In this document: positions 37,238-48,375 of the stretch, piece by piece
Numbering within the stretch: position 1 is the stretch's first letter
Layout: every line of letters begins with the position of its first letter
Source of the DNA: an uncultured Mollicutes bacterium
GTDB lineage: Bacteria; Bacillota_I; Bacilli_A; RFN20; CAG-826
Direction of reading: 5' to 3'
NCBI GenBank assembly: GCA_900549975.1
Contig: URQK01000001.1
Span: forward strand, 1 to 64,000
Length of the DNA: 64,000 bases
The notes under the pieces: generated by a model
Told to the model about the DNA's origin: nothing
Database searches by the model: none
What the model saw: the letters and a program-made list of their open reading frames with translations, nothing else
Program-made: the position numbers and the translations under genes

Positions 37238-38128
37238 ATGAAAACATTAGAATCTTCAGCGTATGCAAAACTTCCTTGGTATAAAAAAATGTTTTATAAA
37301 GTGCAACATCACTTTACTTCAATTGACGAAGCATATAAGTCAAGGCCAAAAAAATGGATATACAATTTAGTATTTGTTATTTTACTTGTTGCTATCCTTT
37401 TATATTTTAGTTTAGATATAAATTTGTTTGATAATTTTAGACATCCTAACTGGGCAAAATTAGGGAAAATATTTGAAGGATTTTTTCATCCTAATTTTAA
37501 TTATATGTTTGGAATTGGTGGACAATTTACTTTCAAAACATCAGTTGTTTATCAAGTTATAGAAACATTCGCTATTGCCCTTGTTGGAACAACAATTGCC
37601 TCAATTTTATCTATTCCTTTTGGCTTTTTGGCAAGTCAAAAAATAGCTGGAAAATTTTCAATCATTTCGGAGATTTTTCTTATTTTAATAAGAACTTTCC
37701 CGGAATTGCTTTTAGGATATATGTTTATTCAAGTATTTGGCTTTGGGCCTGTAACAGGTGTTGCAGTTTTATCAATCCATTCCGTAGGAATGATTGGAAA
37801 AATGTATTCAGAGCAATTAGATTTAATTTCTAATGATCCGCTTGAAGCACTTGATGCAGTAGGAGCAACTCCATTTACAAGAATCCAATATGGCGTAGTG
37901 CCACAAATTGCACCTAACTTTGCGAATGTTATTTTATACCGTTTTGATTTAAATATTCGTACAGCTTCTATTTTAGGATTAGTTGGTGCTGGTGGTGTTG
38001 GTTATCCTATTAGTGTTTATTCACAAAATGAACACTGGGGAGAACTAGCCGCAGTTTTATATGGTGTTATATTATTAGTAATTATTGTTGATGTTGCTTC
38101 ATCATTCTTAAGAAAGAAATTAGTGTAG
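37238..38128 (+). CDS. phnE: Phosphonate-type ABC transporter permease 2
   Basis: 296 aa, one base after the previous stop, with GGAGG in the end of that gene. A hydrophilic N-terminus, six transmembrane helices, EAA loop LEALDAVGATPFTRIQYGVVPQ and the ending ASILGLVGAGGVGYPI. With permease 1 it forms a heterodimeric channel, as in many Bacillota phn-like operons. Confidence 0.9.
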   Translation: MKTLESSAYAKLPWYKKMFYKVQHHFTSIDEAYKSRPKKWIYNLVFVILLVAILLYFSLDINLFDNFRHPNWAKLGKIFEGFFHPNFNYMFGIGGQFTFKTSVVYQVIETFAIALVGTTIASILSIPFGFLASQKIAGKFSIISEIFLILIRTFPELLLGYMFIQVFGFGPVTGVAVLSIHSVGMIGKMYSEQLDLISNDPLEALDAVGATPFTRIQYGVVPQIAPNFANVILYRFDLNIRTASILGLVGAGGVGYPISVYSQNEHWGELAAVLYGVILLVIIVDVASSFLRKKLV

Positions 38129-38130
38129 TT

Positions 38131-38601
38131 ATGCGTAAATTAATTCTTTTAGCAGGACTTCCTGGAACAGGCAAATCATATTATGCTCAATCGATTCAAG
38201 ACGAGAATTGCCATATTATTTCAAGTGATGAAACACGTTTTTCTATTACTCATGATTATCGTATAATCCTTGAAGATATGAATGTTGTTTATGATAAAAT
38301 GATTGATAAAACTAATGAATTATTAGCAACTAATGATAATATTACTATTATTTTAGACTCAACATTCTTAGATGATAAAAGAAGGAACTATTTTTTGGAT
38401 AAAATAAAAGGCGCTGACTACATTCAATTAGTAATGTTAAAAGCAAACATTGATACAATTCTGAGGCGAAATCATAAAAGGCAAGAAGAAAAATGGGTGC
38501 CAGAAGATGTTATATTATCAATGATGGAAAGATATAAAGACCCAAGTTCAGATAATATTTACCGCTACAATTTTATTAAGGTGGTTTATGTAAATGACTA
38601 G
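38131..38601 (+). CDS. Small P-loop kinase (AAA_33-like)
   Basis: 156 aa: LILLAGLPGTGKSYYAQ (Walker A, Lys15), IISSDETRF (acidic residue as in polynucleotide kinase-like folds), IILDSTFLDDKRR and an Arg-rich lid (RRNHKRQEEKWVPEDVI...MMERY). It phosphorylates a small molecule or nucleic acid end; the substrate is unknown. It starts 2 bases after phnE and overlaps the next gene by 8 bases, so it belongs to the transporter operon. In phosphonate operons a P-loop kinase (PhnN) acts on ribosyl bisphosphate, but the similarity is not close enough to call it that. Confidence 0.7.
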   Translation: MRKLILLAGLPGTGKSYYAQSIQDENCHIISSDETRFSITHDYRIILEDMNVVYDKMIDKTNELLATNDNITIILDSTFLDDKRRNYFLDKIKGADYIQLVMLKANIDTILRRNHKRQEEKWVPEDVILSMMERYKDPSSDNIYRYNFIKVVYVND

Positions 38602-39280
38602 TTTAAAATTTTTAGGTAATGGCTCAGCATTTAATTATGATTTAGATAACACAGCAGCGTATTTTAAATATGATAATACATTTTATATATTTGATTGCGG
38701 AGAAAAAATTGCTAGTAAAATTATAAAATATATTGATTTTAGCAAAGAAAATGATGTGATTATTTCTATAACGCATATGCATGGGGATCATATTGGCTCA
38801 CTTGAAGCATTGCTTGTTTATTTAACTATCATAAATCCGGTTCATAGTGTAACTATTTTGTGTTCAAATAAAAACAAAATGATAGCATTTTTAAAATTAA
38901 CAGATTATAACTATGAATTAGTGGATATTATGGAAGATACTATTTATAAAGATAAGAATGTTACTATTGAATCAGTCGAGGCGAAACACATATCGGATAG
39001 TCGCAGTTATTTTGTTTATTCTCCTTTAGAAAAATTCTTTTATTCTGGAGACACATGTCTATTAAATCAGAAAGCAAAACAAATGCTTTTTGCAGGTGAA
39101 TTAGATAACCTGTACCATGAAGTTAGCGATAAAGATTCTAACTTTCATATTGGATTAGATACAATAAGCAAAGAAATACCACTTGAATATCGTAATAGAG
39201 TATTTCTAATGCATTTTGATAGTGATTTGTTAATAAAAAAATGCATTGACGAAGGATTTAACATAGCAAGAGCAATTTAA
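38594..39280 (+). CDS. Metallo-beta-lactamase-fold hydrolase
   Basis: 228 aa. Metal ligands HMHGDH (His61, His63, Asp65, His66), a later KHISDSRSYFV histidine, SGDT (Asp) and MHFDSD near the C-terminus; all positions for a binuclear centre are present. The fold resembles RNase Z/PhnP-type phosphodiesterases. The 8-base overlap with the kinase suggests a joint function on whatever the transporter imports. No signal peptide. Confidence 0.75.
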   Translation: MTSLKFLGNGSAFNYDLDNTAAYFKYDNTFYIFDCGEKIASKIIKYIDFSKENDVIISITHMHGDHIGSLEALLVYLTIINPVHSVTILCSNKNKMIAFLKLTDYNYELVDIMEDTIYKDKNVTIESVEAKHISDSRSYFVYSPLEKFFYSGDTCLLNQKAKQMLFAGELDNLYHEVSDKDSNFHIGLDTISKEIPLEYRNRVFLMHFDSDLLIKKCIDEGFNIARAI

Positions 39281-39313
39281 TTGTTATCTTGTTTTGAATA
39301 CTATTTTGAGATT

Positions 39314-39340
39314 AGCACCTTAGTTGTGCTTTTTTCTTTT
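39314..39340 (+). terminator. Terminator of the transporter operon
   Basis: AGCAC / GTGCT stem with a 7-base loop followed by TTTTTCTTTT. Confidence 0.65.
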
Positions 39341-39356
39341 GCTTAATGCTTATTAA

Positions 39357-40516
<1,160 letters not shown>

Positions 40517-40517
<1 letters not shown>

Positions 40518-41554
40518 TGGATATTAGTTTATTTGATTTTGACTTGCCAGAAGAGTTAATTGCGCAATCACCAGCAAAAAAGCGCGATGAATCTCGTTTA
40601 ATGGTTATTAATAAAGATACAAAAACTTATGAACATAAGCATTTTTATGATATTGTTGATTACTTACATGCTGGTGATGTTTTAGTTAGAAATAACACTA
40701 AGGTTATACCGGCTCGATTGTTAGGTGAAAAAGAAAAAACTCATGCTCATGTTGAATTGTTGTTGTTAAAACAATTAGAAAACGACAACTGGGAATGCTT
40801 AGTGGGCAATGCTAAAACAGTTAAAGTTGGCACTATCGTGTCCTTTGGTAATGGCGAATTAAAAGCGGAATGCTTAGAAATTAAAGAAGAAGGCATTCGT
40901 ATTATGCACATGATTTATGAAGGTGTTTTTTATGAAGTGCTTGATAAATTGGGCAAAATGCCTTTGCCTCCATATATCCGTAAACAATGTGATGATAATT
41001 CGCGTTATCAAACTGTCTATGCTAAAGTAGAAGGAAGTGCTGCTGCTCCAACTGCAGGATTCCATTTTACAGAAGAATTATTTGAAAAATTAAAACAAAA
41101 AGGTGTTAGTGTTGTAGATGTTACTTTACATATTGGACTAGGCACATTTAGACCGGTAAAAGTAAATGATGTTTTAGAACACCATATGCATTCGGAATAT
41201 TATGTTATGAGCCAAGAAACTGCAGACGTATTAAACAAAGCAAAAAAAGAACATCGTCGAATTATTTCAATCGGTACAACCTCAACACGTGTTTTAGAAT
41301 CTGTTATGCAAGAATATGGAACTTTTAAAGCATGCTCTGGAAACACCTCAATATTTATTTATCCAGGATATAAGTATTTAGCGATTGATGGATTAATCAC
41401 TAATTTTCATTTACCTAAATCCACTTTAATTATGCTTGTATCCGCTCTTGCGGGACGTGAATTTATTTTAGAATGTTATAAAGAAGCTGTTAAAGAAAAA
41501 TATCGTTTCTTCTCTTTTGGAGATGCAATGTTTATTTATGGAAAAGAAAATTAA
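40517..41554 (+). CDS. queA: S-adenosylmethionine:tRNA ribosyltransferase-isomerase
   Basis: 345 aa. Starts [23 protein letters not shown] and contains [33 protein letters not shown] and [11 protein letters not shown], the QueA hallmarks. It adds the ribosyl moiety of SAM to preQ1-tRNA, forming epoxyqueuosine. Start overlaps the tgt stop (TAATG). Confidence 0.96.
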
Positions 41555-42194
41555 CTATTATTTAGAATCACTTAAAGAAATAGAAGCATTAAACGGTAAA
41601 CGCCCAACATTACTTTTACATGCTTGTTGCGGACCATGTCTTACTTTTCCAATTAAATTTTTAAGTCAATATTTTGATGTTACTGTCTTTTATAATAACT
41701 CAAATATATTTCCAGAAAGTGAATATCAAAGAAGAAAAGATGAACTTAAAAAATTTTTAGAATATTTCTATAAAGATTATAACGTGCGCGTAGAAGTGAT
41801 TGAAACGCCTTATGATAATGATACGTATAACAAAGACTTAGAACCATACAAAGATCAACCAGAAGGATTAGAACGCTGTAAGATTTGCTATACCAAAAGA
41901 ATGGATGAAGCGTTTAAGTACGCTAACGAGCATAAGTTTGATTATTTTACAACAGTTATGACTATTTCTAGGCAAAAGAATAGCCAAATTTTAAATGCTA
42001 TTGGTAAAGAATTAGAGAAAAAATACGACTATACAAAATATTTTTATTCTGATTTTAAGAAAAACAAAGGCATAGATGAAGCACGTGAAATGCGTATTAA
42101 ATATAATCTTTATCAACAACTTTATTGCGGTTGCAAGTATACTTATCACAAGCAATTTTTAGTAAAAAATCATCAAAAAGAAGAACAAAAATAA
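41538..42194 (+). CDS. queH: Epoxyqueuosine reductase QueH
   Basis: 218 aa from the ATG at 41538, which overlaps queA by 17 bases; two earlier in-frame starts (41517, 41523) are less likely. Cysteine motifs of QueH: HACCGPC (Cys30, 31, 34), [13 protein letters not shown], and YCGCKYTYH near the end. These hold a [4Fe-4S] cluster and a second metal site. QueH reduces epoxyqueuosine to queuosine and replaces QueG. With tgt and queA it completes the last three steps; preQ1 synthesis genes are not in the window. Confidence 0.92.
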   Translation: MEKKINYYLESLKEIEALNGKRPTLLLHACCGPCLTFPIKFLSQYFDVTVFYNNSNIFPESEYQRRKDELKKFLEYFYKDYNVRVEVIETPYDNDTYNKDLEPYKDQPEGLERCKICYTKRMDEAFKYANEHKFDYFTTVMTISRQKNSQILNAIGKELEKKYDYTKYFYSDFKKNKGIDEAREMRIKYNLYQQLYCGCKYTYHKQFLVKNHQKEEQK

Positions 42195-42199
42195 CGATT

Positions 42200-42227
42200 A
42201 AGCGAGTTGAAAAAACTTGCTTTTTTT
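42200..42227 (+). terminator. Terminator of the queuosine operon
   Basis: AAGCGAGTT / AACTTGCTT stem (one G-T) with a 5-base loop and a seven-T tail. Confidence 0.8.
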
Positions 42228-42343
42228 GTAATTTAAATTTTGCTTATAATAAAGATGCTTCCTTAAAAAACTAACAAAATTGTTCTAAAAATCGAGCTTA
42301 TATTATAAATATAATATTTATTCAATAAATAGTGAAAAAATGC

Positions 42344-42372
42344 TTGACTATATAATGCGTTTTTGATAAACT
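42344..42372 (+). promoter_or_regulatory. Probable S10 operon promoter
   Basis: TTGACT (42344-42349), a 17-base spacer and TAAACT (42367-42372). It is the only near-consensus pair close to the structured leader. A TATAAT inside the spacer (42351-42356) has no matching -35. Confidence 0.5.
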
Positions 42373-42400
42373 TTCAATGTTTGATGCTTGCGATGAAGTG

Positions 42401-42494
42401 CAAGGTTGCTGATACGCCGAAGGCTGTTGTCATGAATGAGGCGTTCAGGGAATTTACACGGAGCAACGTCTAAGCCTGATTTAGACAAAGGAGG
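42401..42494 (+). promoter_or_regulatory. Structured leader of the S10 ribosomal operon
   Basis: Closing stem GTTGCT (42405-42410) with AGCAAC (42462-42467); inner stem ACGCC (42414-42418) with GGCGT (42440-42444); then a separate hairpin GTCTAA (42468-42473) / TTAGAC (42481-42486) ending 2 bases before the AGGAGG of rpsJ. In a 30%-range GC background these GC-containing helices stand out. Ribosomal leaders usually bind an operon product (L4 for S10 in gamma-proteobacteria); the ligand here is unknown. The ribosome-site hairpin could gate rpsJ translation. Confidence 0.65.
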
Positions 42495-42502
42495 AATTAT
42501 TC

Positions 42503-42814
42503 ATGGCTAAAAGTAAAAAGATTAGAGTCCGCTTACAAGCTTATGATCACAAATTAGTCGATGTTTCAGTCGAAAAGATCATTGATGCGGCAACTAAATC
42601 TGGGGCCAAGGTTGTAGGTCCTATTCCACTACCAACGGAAAAACAAGTTTATACAATCTTAAGAGCTGTTCACAAATATAAAGATGCTCGTGAACAATTT
42701 GAAATTAGAACTCACAAGAGACTAATTGATATTGTTAACCCAACTAAGGAAACAGTCGATGCATTACGTAGATTATCCTTACCAAGTGGTGTCAATATCG
42801 ATATCAAGTTATAA
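42503..42814 (+). CDS. rpsJ: 30S ribosomal protein S10
   Basis: 103 aa, standard length, starting [21 protein letters not shown] and containing [23 protein letters not shown]. Part of the 30S head and, as NusE, of antitermination complexes. First gene of the 14.5-kb ribosomal operon behind the structured leader and AAAGGAGG. Confidence 0.98.
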   Translation: MAKSKKIRVRLQAYDHKLVDVSVEKIIDAATKSGAKVVGPIPLPTEKQVYTILRAVHKYKDAREQFEIRTHKRLIDIVNPTKETVDALRRLSLPSGVNIDIKL

Positions 42815-42828
42815 GGAGGTAAAACATC

Positions 42829-43515
42829 GTGAAACAAATAGTAGGACGCAAAATGGGTATGACTCAAGTCTTCGCTACTGATGGAACAATGTATCCAGTT
42901 ACAGTTATCGAAGTTTTACCAAATGTCGTAACTCAAAAGAAAACCGTCGAAAAAGATGGTTATGAAGCTATCCAAGTTGGCTACGAAGAAAAGAAAGAAA
43001 ATCGTGCTAACAAAGCTGAAAAGGGTATCTTCGCTAAAGCAAACACCACACCTAAGTACGAATTAAGAGAACTTAAGGGTGATGAAATGGCTAAATACAA
43101 CGTTGGTGATTCAATCACTGTTGATATTTTCCAAGCTGGTGACGTAATCGACGTTACTGGTACAAGCAAAGGTAAAGGTTTCTCTGGTGCTATTAAACGC
43201 TATGGCTACACAATCGGACCTAAAGGACATGGATCTGGCTATCACAGAGGCTCAGGATCTTATGCAACAATCGGTAGAACAAACAACCGTATTCATCCTG
43301 GTAAGAAATCTGCTGGTCATCACGGTAACAAAACCGCAACTATCTTAAACTTAGTGGTTGTTGCAGTTGATGCATCAAAGAATGCTCTCTTAGTAAAAGG
43401 TGCAATTCCTGGACCTACAAAATCAATCGTTACAGTAAGAAGTGCTGTTAAAGCTCAAAAAAGTGCAAAAGTTATTAAGACTTTAGTAAACAACACTACT
43501 GCTGCAGCAGAATAG
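42829..43515 (+). CDS. rplC: 50S ribosomal protein L3
   Basis: 228 aa from a GTG start 8 bases after AAGGAGG. KQIVGRKMGMTQVF at the N-terminus and GFSGAIKRYGYTIGPKGHGSGYHRGSGS in the middle are typical; the central loop reaches the peptidyl-transferase centre. The Ala/Lys-rich C-terminal tail (VNNTTAAAE) is slightly longer than usual. Confidence 0.98.
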   Translation: MKQIVGRKMGMTQVFATDGTMYPVTVIEVLPNVVTQKKTVEKDGYEAIQVGYEEKKENRANKAEKGIFAKANTTPKYELRELKGDEMAKYNVGDSITVDIFQAGDVIDVTGTSKGKGFSGAIKRYGYTIGPKGHGSGYHRGSGSYATIGRTNNRIHPGKKSAGHHGNKTATILNLVVVAVDASKNALLVKGAIPGPTKSIVTVRSAVKAQKSAKVIKTLVNNTTAAAE

Positions 43516-43527
43516 TGAGGTATAACT

Positions 43528-44172
43528 ATGGCAGAGAAAGTAAAGAATGTTAAGGTTCCAGTCGTATCTATGACTGGCGAAAATGTTTCAAATATGTTAC
43601 TTAAAGGTGAAGTATTTAACATTGAACCTAATAAATCAGTTATGTTTGATGCTGTTCAAGTTTATCAAGCTAACAAACGTCAAGCTACTGCAAAAACTAA
43701 AGTTCGTTCTGAAGTTAGCGGTGGCGGTAAAAAACCATGGAAACAAAAAGGTACAGGTCGTGCTCGTGCAGGATCTAGCCGTTCTCCAATTTGGGTTGGC
43801 GGTGGTACCGTATTTGGACCAGATGGAAGACAAAACTACTCATTATCAATGAATAAAGCAGCTCATAACTTAGCTCTTCGTTCAGCTTTATCTTTAAAAG
43901 TAAAAGAAAAAGCAGTTGTTGTATTTGATAAATTAGATTTAGCAGATGCAAAAACAAAAAATATGGTTAGTGTTTTAAAAGCAGTTAACGCTGGTAAAAA
44001 AGTTCTAATCGTATTAGATGAAGAAAACGAAAACGTTATTAAAGCTGCAAGAAATATTCCTGGCACAATGATTGTTCCAACTGATAATGTTTGTGTTTAT
44101 GACTTATTAAATGTTGATACTGTCGTTGCAACAAAGGCAGCTATCAAAGCAGTTGAGGAGGCACTTAAATAA
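43528..44172 (+). CDS. rplD: 50S ribosomal protein L4
   Basis: 214 aa. The extended loop GGGKKPWKQKGTGRARAGS reaches the peptide exit tunnel. In gamma-proteobacteria L4 represses this operon, so it is a candidate ligand of the leader upstream (inference). TAATG overlap with rplW. Confidence 0.98.
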   Translation: MAEKVKNVKVPVVSMTGENVSNMLLKGEVFNIEPNKSVMFDAVQVYQANKRQATAKTKVRSEVSGGGKKPWKQKGTGRARAGSSRSPIWVGGGTVFGPDGRQNYSLSMNKAAHNLALRSALSLKVKEKAVVVFDKLDLADAKTKNMVSVLKAVNAGKKVLIVLDEENENVIKAARNIPGTMIVPTDNVCVYDLLNVDTVVATKAAIKAVEEALK

Positions 44173-44510
44173 TGGCAAAGAAAACTCAAGAAGCCGCAGA
44201 AAAGCGCTTCGCAAAACCAACTAAAAAACAATTTGATGTCATTGTTCGTCCAGTTATCACTGAGAAATCAATGGCTATGGCTCAAAACCAAAACAAAATT
44301 GTTGTCGAAGTATTAAAGTCAGCTAATCGTGCTGAAATCAAAATGGCTTTCGAATCAGTATTCCAAGTCAAAGTAAAAGAAGTCAACATTATTAACGTTG
44401 ATGCAAAAGCAGCTAAAAGAGGCACACGTTATCCTGGAATGGTTCCTGGATACAAGAAAGCAATTGTTACACTTGCTGATGGTGAAGCCTTAGATTTATT
44501 CAAAGAATAG
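44172..44510 (+). CDS. rplW: 50S ribosomal protein L23
   Basis: 112 aa with a 20-residue basic N-terminal extension before the core FDVIVRPVITEKSMAMAQ. At the tunnel exit it docks trigger factor and SRP. A 49-base gap containing a weak 5-bp hairpin (TCCTT/AAGGA) follows, the longest gap in this part of the operon. Confidence 0.97.
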   Translation: MAKKTQEAAEKRFAKPTKKQFDVIVRPVITEKSMAMAQNQNKIVVEVLKSANRAEIKMAFESVFQVKVKEVNIINVDAKAAKRGTRYPGMVPGYKKAIVTLADGEALDLFKE

Positions 44511-44559
44511 TCCTTTATATATAAGGATATAGAAAATTTAAATATAGGAGAAAGATATT

Positions 44560-45390
44560 ATGTCAATTAGAACATACAAACCGACGACTCCAAGCCGTCG
44601 CCAAATGACAAACTCGACATTTGAAGAAATTACAACAAGTACTCCTGAAAAAAGTTTATTAGTTAGCATTAAGAAAACTGGTGGTCGTAATAACAATGGC
44701 CGCATCACAACTCGCCATATTGGTGGAGGAAATAAACGTAAGTACCGTCTTGTTGACTTCAAGAGAGTTAAAGATGGCATCGTTGCAACAGTTGCTACTG
44801 TTGAATACGATCCAAACAGAAATGCAAATATTTGCTTAATCAACTACGTTGATGGTACAAAGTCTTACATCATTGCTCCAAAAGGAATCAAAGTTGGAGA
44901 CAAAGTAGTATCTGGCGAAGCAGTTGATATTAAAGTGGGTAATGCCATGAACATTGGTAATATCCCTGAAGGTACCTTAGTTCATAACGTTGAACTTTAT
45001 CCTGGCAAAGGCGGTCAATTATGCCGTGCTGCTGGTACAAGTGCTCAAGTTCTTGGTAAAGAAGGAAAATATGTTATTATCCGTTTAGCAAGTTCTGAAG
45101 TTCGTAAAGTATTAAATACTTGCCGCGCTACAGTTGGTGAAGTCGGTAATGAAGACTGGAACTTAGTCAACTTAGGTAAAGCTGGTAAAAATCGTTGGTA
45201 CGGTGTCCGTCCAACAGTTCGTGGTTCTGTAATGAACCCATGTGATCACCCACATGGTGGTGGTGAAGGTAAATGTCCTGTCGGACGTGATGCACCTCGT
45301 ACACCTTGGGGTAAGAGAGCTCTTGGTGTTAAGACAAGAAACACAAAGAAAGCATCTAACCGTTTAATCGTTAGAAGAAGAGACCGTTAA
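44560..45390 (+). CDS. rplB: 50S ribosomal protein L2
   Basis: 276 aa, full length. [22 protein letters not shown] in the RNA-binding first half and [18 protein letters not shown] with the conserved histidine needed for peptidyl transfer. Preceded by TAGGAGAAAG. Confidence 0.98.
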   Translation: MSIRTYKPTTPSRRQMTNSTFEEITTSTPEKSLLVSIKKTGGRNNNGRITTRHIGGGNKRKYRLVDFKRVKDGIVATVATVEYDPNRNANICLINYVDGTKSYIIAPKGIKVGDKVVSGEAVDIKVGNAMNIGNIPEGTLVHNVELYPGKGGQLCRAAGTSAQVLGKEGKYVIIRLASSEVRKVLNTCRATVGEVGNEDWNLVNLGKAGKNRWYGVRPTVRGSVMNPCDHPHGGGEGKCPVGRDAPRTPWGKRALGVKTRNTKKASNRLIVRRRDR

Positions 45391-45412
45391 TAGGCAAAGG
45401 AGGAAATGAAAC

Positions 45413-45706
45413 ATGGCTCGTAGTTTGAAAAAAGGCGCATTCTGTGATGAACACTTAATGAAAAAAGTTGAAGCACTAAATGCTGCAAACAAAAAAGAAA
45501 TTATTAAAACTTGGTCAAGAAGATCAGTTATTTATCCACAATTCGTTGAACATACCTTTGCAGTTTACAATGGTCACGAACATATTACTGTTTATGTAAC
45601 AGAAGATATGGTCGGTCATAAATTAGGTGAATTCGCACCTACTCGTACCTACAAAGGTCATACCGGACATACTGCAGAAGATAAAGCTGCAAATGCCGCT
45701 AAGTAA
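45413..45706 (+). CDS. rpsS: 30S ribosomal protein S19
   Basis: 97 aa, starting [18 protein letters not shown] and with [39 protein letters not shown] core. Binds 16S rRNA in the head with S13. AAAGGAGG precedes it. Confidence 0.98.
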   Translation: MARSLKKGAFCDEHLMKKVEALNAANKKEIIKTWSRRSVIYPQFVEHTFAVYNGHEHITVYVTEDMVGHKLGEFAPTRTYKGHTGHTAEDKAANAAK

Positions 45707-45719
45707 GGAGTGTTAGAAT

Positions 45720-46061
45720 ATGAAAGCAACAGAAGCAAAAGCAACAGTTACATCAGTAAGAGTCACTCCTAGAAAGTGCCGCTTAGTTATCGATTTAGTT
45801 CGTGGAAAAGATGTTAAGGTTGCATTAGGAATCTTAGCTAATACTAATAAATCTGCTACATCAATCGTAGACAAATTAATTAGATCAGCTGCTGCAAATG
45901 CTATCAACAACCACGAAATGGATGAAGATAAATTATACGTCGCTGAAATTTACGCAAATGATGGTCCACGCATGAAGAGATACTTACCTCGTGCTAAAGG
46001 ATCAGCATCTGGCTTAGTAAAAAGAACTGCCCACATTACCGTTGTGGTCAAAGAAAGATAG
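45720..46061 (+). CDS. rplV: 50S ribosomal protein L22
   Basis: 113 aa: VTPRKCRLVIDLVRGKDVKVA and the tunnel hairpin GPRMKRYLPRAKGSASGLVKRTAHI. Standard length. AAGGAG upstream. Confidence 0.98.
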   Translation: MKATEAKATVTSVRVTPRKCRLVIDLVRGKDVKVALGILANTNKSATSIVDKLIRSAAANAINNHEMDEDKLYVAEIYANDGPRMKRYLPRAKGSASGLVKRTAHITVVVKER

Positions 46062-46075
46062 GAGGAAGCAATTTT

Positions 46076-46747
46076 ATGGGTCAAAAAGTTAATCCAAATG
46101 GTATGCGTTTTGGTGTCAATCGTGATTGGCATTCAAGATGGTATGCAAATAACCAAGATTTCGCAACCTTCTTAAACGAAGATATTAAAATCCGTGAATT
46201 CTTATCTAAAGCTCTTAAAGATGCTTTAGTATCTCACATTGATATCGAAAGACAAAAAACCGAAACTAATAACTATATTAAAATTATGGTTCACGTCGCT
46301 CGTGTTGGCGTTGCACTCGGTCAAAATGGTGACAATATTAATGCTGTAAAAAAACAATTAAGCAAAATTTTAAAGAAACAAAAATTCGGCTTAGAAGTTG
46401 TTGATGTTAAAGAACCAAATCTTGATGCAAATATTGTCGCACAAACAATCGCACGTAAATTAGAGGAACGTGCTTCATTCAGAACTGCTCAAAAAATGGC
46501 AATTAGAGATGTTCGTAAAGCTGGCGCAAAAGGCTGTAGAACAGTTGTCTCTGGTCGTTTAGGCGGTGCTGATATCGCTCGTAGCGAAGGTTATAAAGAA
46601 GGTATCATCCCTCTACATACACTTCGTTCTGATATTGACTATGCATTAGCAGAAGCAGCAACTACCTATGGTCGTTTAGGCGTTAAAGTCTGGATTTGCC
46701 GTGGTGAAGTTCGCCCTGTTAAAAACGTAGTTAAGAAAGGAGAATAA
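46076..46747 (+). CDS. rpsC: 30S ribosomal protein S3
   Basis: 223 aa: [21 protein letters not shown] at the start, a KH domain ([19 protein letters not shown]) and C-terminal [24 protein letters not shown]. Lines the mRNA entry channel. AGGAGG upstream. Confidence 0.98.
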   Translation: MGQKVNPNGMRFGVNRDWHSRWYANNQDFATFLNEDIKIREFLSKALKDALVSHIDIERQKTETNNYIKIMVHVARVGVALGQNGDNINAVKKQLSKILKKQKFGLEVVDVKEPNLDANIVAQTIARKLEERASFRTAQKMAIRDVRKAGAKGCRTVVSGRLGGADIARSEGYKEGIIPLHTLRSDIDYALAEAATTYGRLGVKVWICRGEVRPVKNVVKKGE

Positions 46748-46752
46748 TTCAC

Positions 46753-47172
46753 ATGTTACAACCAAAGAGAGTTAAGTATAGAAGACCTCATAGTTTAAAA
46801 TATGAAGGAAAATCTAAAGCTGGTAATGAAGTATCATTTGGTGAATTCGGTCTCCAAGCTACTTCGGGAAATTACATTACCGCTCGTCAAATTGAAGCTG
46901 CTCGTATTGTATTATCAAGATATACAAAAAGAGGCGGCCAAGTTTGGATTCGTATATTCCCACAAATGGCAAAAACAAAGAAACCTGCCGAAGTTCGTAT
47001 GGGTTCTGGTAAAGGTAGCCCAGAGTCATGGGTTGCAGTTGTTAAAACTGGCCGTGTCATGTTTGAAATTGGTGGAGTTGGAGAAGCAAATGCTCGTGAA
47101 GCACTTCGCTTAGCAGCTTACAAATTACCAATTAGAACTCGTGTCATAGCAAAAGAAGGAAAGGGTGAATAA
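46753..47172 (+). CDS. rplP: 50S ribosomal protein L16
   Basis: 139 aa, starting [21 protein letters not shown] (trimmed) with [26 protein letters not shown] core and [17 protein letters not shown]. Binds near the A site. Spaced 5 bases after rpsC. Confidence 0.98.
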   Translation: MLQPKRVKYRRPHSLKYEGKSKAGNEVSFGEFGLQATSGNYITARQIEAARIVLSRYTKRGGQVWIRIFPQMAKTKKPAEVRMGSGKGSPESWVAVVKTGRVMFEIGGVGEANAREALRLAAYKLPIRTRVIAKEGKGE

Positions 47173-47174
47173 AC

Positions 47175-47372
47175 ATGAAATTAAGCGAAATTAGAGAGTT
47201 AAGCACTTCTGAACTTAATGAAAAAGTTTATCAATTGAAGGAAGAGTTATTCAACTTACGCCGTAAACAAGCTGTTGGACAACTTGAAAAACCTATGCAA
47301 TTGAATTATATCCGTAAGGATATTGCCCGTATCAATACCGTTCTTAGAGAACGTGAATTGGGAATTAAATAG
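47175..47372 (+). CDS. rpmC: 50S ribosomal protein L29
   Basis: 65 aa helical hairpin: MKLSEIRELSTSELNEKV and ELFNLRRKQAVGQLEKP. Near the tunnel exit. Two bases after rplP. Confidence 0.97.
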   Translation: MKLSEIRELSTSELNEKVYQLKEELFNLRRKQAVGQLEKPMQLNYIRKDIARINTVLRERELGIK

Positions 47373-47384
47373 GAGGACTGAAAC

Positions 47385-47648
47385 ATGGAAGAAAGAAATA
47401 CCCGCCGTGTTATTCAAGGCGTAGTTACATCTGACAAAATGGACAAAACAATTACTGTTTTAGTCGAAACTCACAAAAGACATCCAAAGTATGGTAAGAG
47501 AGTTAAATACGCTAAGAAATATTTAGCACACGATGAAAACAACGTTGCAAAAATTGGCGATGTTGTTACTATCATGGAAACTCGTCCTTTATCAGCTAGA
47601 AAACGTTATCGTTTAGTTGCTGTCGTAAACACAGAAAATGAAAAATAG
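47385..47648 (+). CDS. rpsQ: 30S ribosomal protein S17
   Basis: 87 aa OB-fold: [30 protein letters not shown] and [27 protein letters not shown] upstream overlaps the rpmC stop. Confidence 0.97.
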   Translation: MEERNTRRVIQGVVTSDKMDKTITVLVETHKRHPKYGKRVKYAKKYLAHDENNVAKIGDVVTIMETRPLSARKRYRLVAVVNTENEK

Positions 47649-47662
47649 GAGGAAGATAAATT

Positions 47663-48037
47663 ATGATACAAACAGAAACAAATCTTGTTGTAGCAGATAA
47701 TACTGGTGCTAAATCAGTTCGTGTCTTCCACTTATTCGGTGGTTCTCACCGTAAAAGTTCTGGCGTTGGAGACATTGTCTTATGCTCAGTAAAAGATGCT
47801 ATTCCAAATGGAAAAGTTAAAAAAGGTGACATTGTTAAAGGTGTTATCGTTAGAACTAAAAAGGCTTATAACAGACCTGATGGTTCAACCATTAGATTTG
47901 ATGACAATGCAATTGTTTTAATCAATGATGATGGTACTCCACGTGGCACACGTGTCTTTGGACCTGTTGCTCGTGAACTTCGTGATAAGGGCGATAAATT
48001 TATGAAAATCGTTTCCTTAGCTATCGAAGTCTTATAA
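47663..48037 (+). CDS. rplN: 50S ribosomal protein L14
   Basis: 124 aa: [19 protein letters not shown] at the start and [25 protein letters not shown] at the end. Located at the subunit interface. First gene of the spc segment, without a separate promoter. Confidence 0.98.
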   Translation: MIQTETNLVVADNTGAKSVRVFHLFGGSHRKSSGVGDIVLCSVKDAIPNGKVKKGDIVKGVIVRTKKAYNRPDGSTIRFDDNAIVLINDDGTPRGTRVFGPVARELRDKGDKFMKIVSLAIEVL

Positions 48038-48052
48038 TAGGAGGTAGCCAAA

Positions 48053-48361
48053 ATGAAAATCAAAAAAGGTGATAAAGTCATCGTTATCGCTGGCGCTGAC
48101 AAAGGTAAAACAGGCGTTGTTCAAAAAGCATATCCTCGTTTAGACCGTGTCGTTGTTGAAGGCGTTAACGTTCACAAAAAACATAAAAAACCTACACAAA
48201 CTAACCCAGAGGGAAGTATTGTTGATATCTATGCTCCTATTCATGTTAGTAATGTAGCACTTGTAGATCCAAAAACAAAGAAAGCAACACGTGTTGGCTA
48301 TGAAGTTGTTAAGGGCGAAAAAGTCCGTGTAACAAAAGCTAGCAAGAGCGTTGTTAAATAG
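48053..48361 (+). CDS. rplX: 50S ribosomal protein L24
   Basis: 102 aa with the KOW motif [20 protein letters not shown]. An assembly initiator of the 50S subunit. TAGGAGGTAG upstream. Confidence 0.98.
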   Translation: MKIKKGDKVIVIAGADKGKTGVVQKAYPRLDRVVVEGVNVHKKHKKPTQTNPEGSIVDIYAPIHVSNVALVDPKTKKATRVGYEVVKGEKVRVTKASKSVVK

Positions 48362-48375
48362 GAGGTTAGAGTATT

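Noticed and set aside
38131..39280. Calling the kinase PhnN and the hydrolase PhnP
   Set aside because: Fold-level similarity only; no C-P lyase core genes are present to support it.
44511..44559. Terminator between rplW and rplB
   Set aside because: Only a 5-bp AT-rich stem with no T-run; the operon clearly continues.
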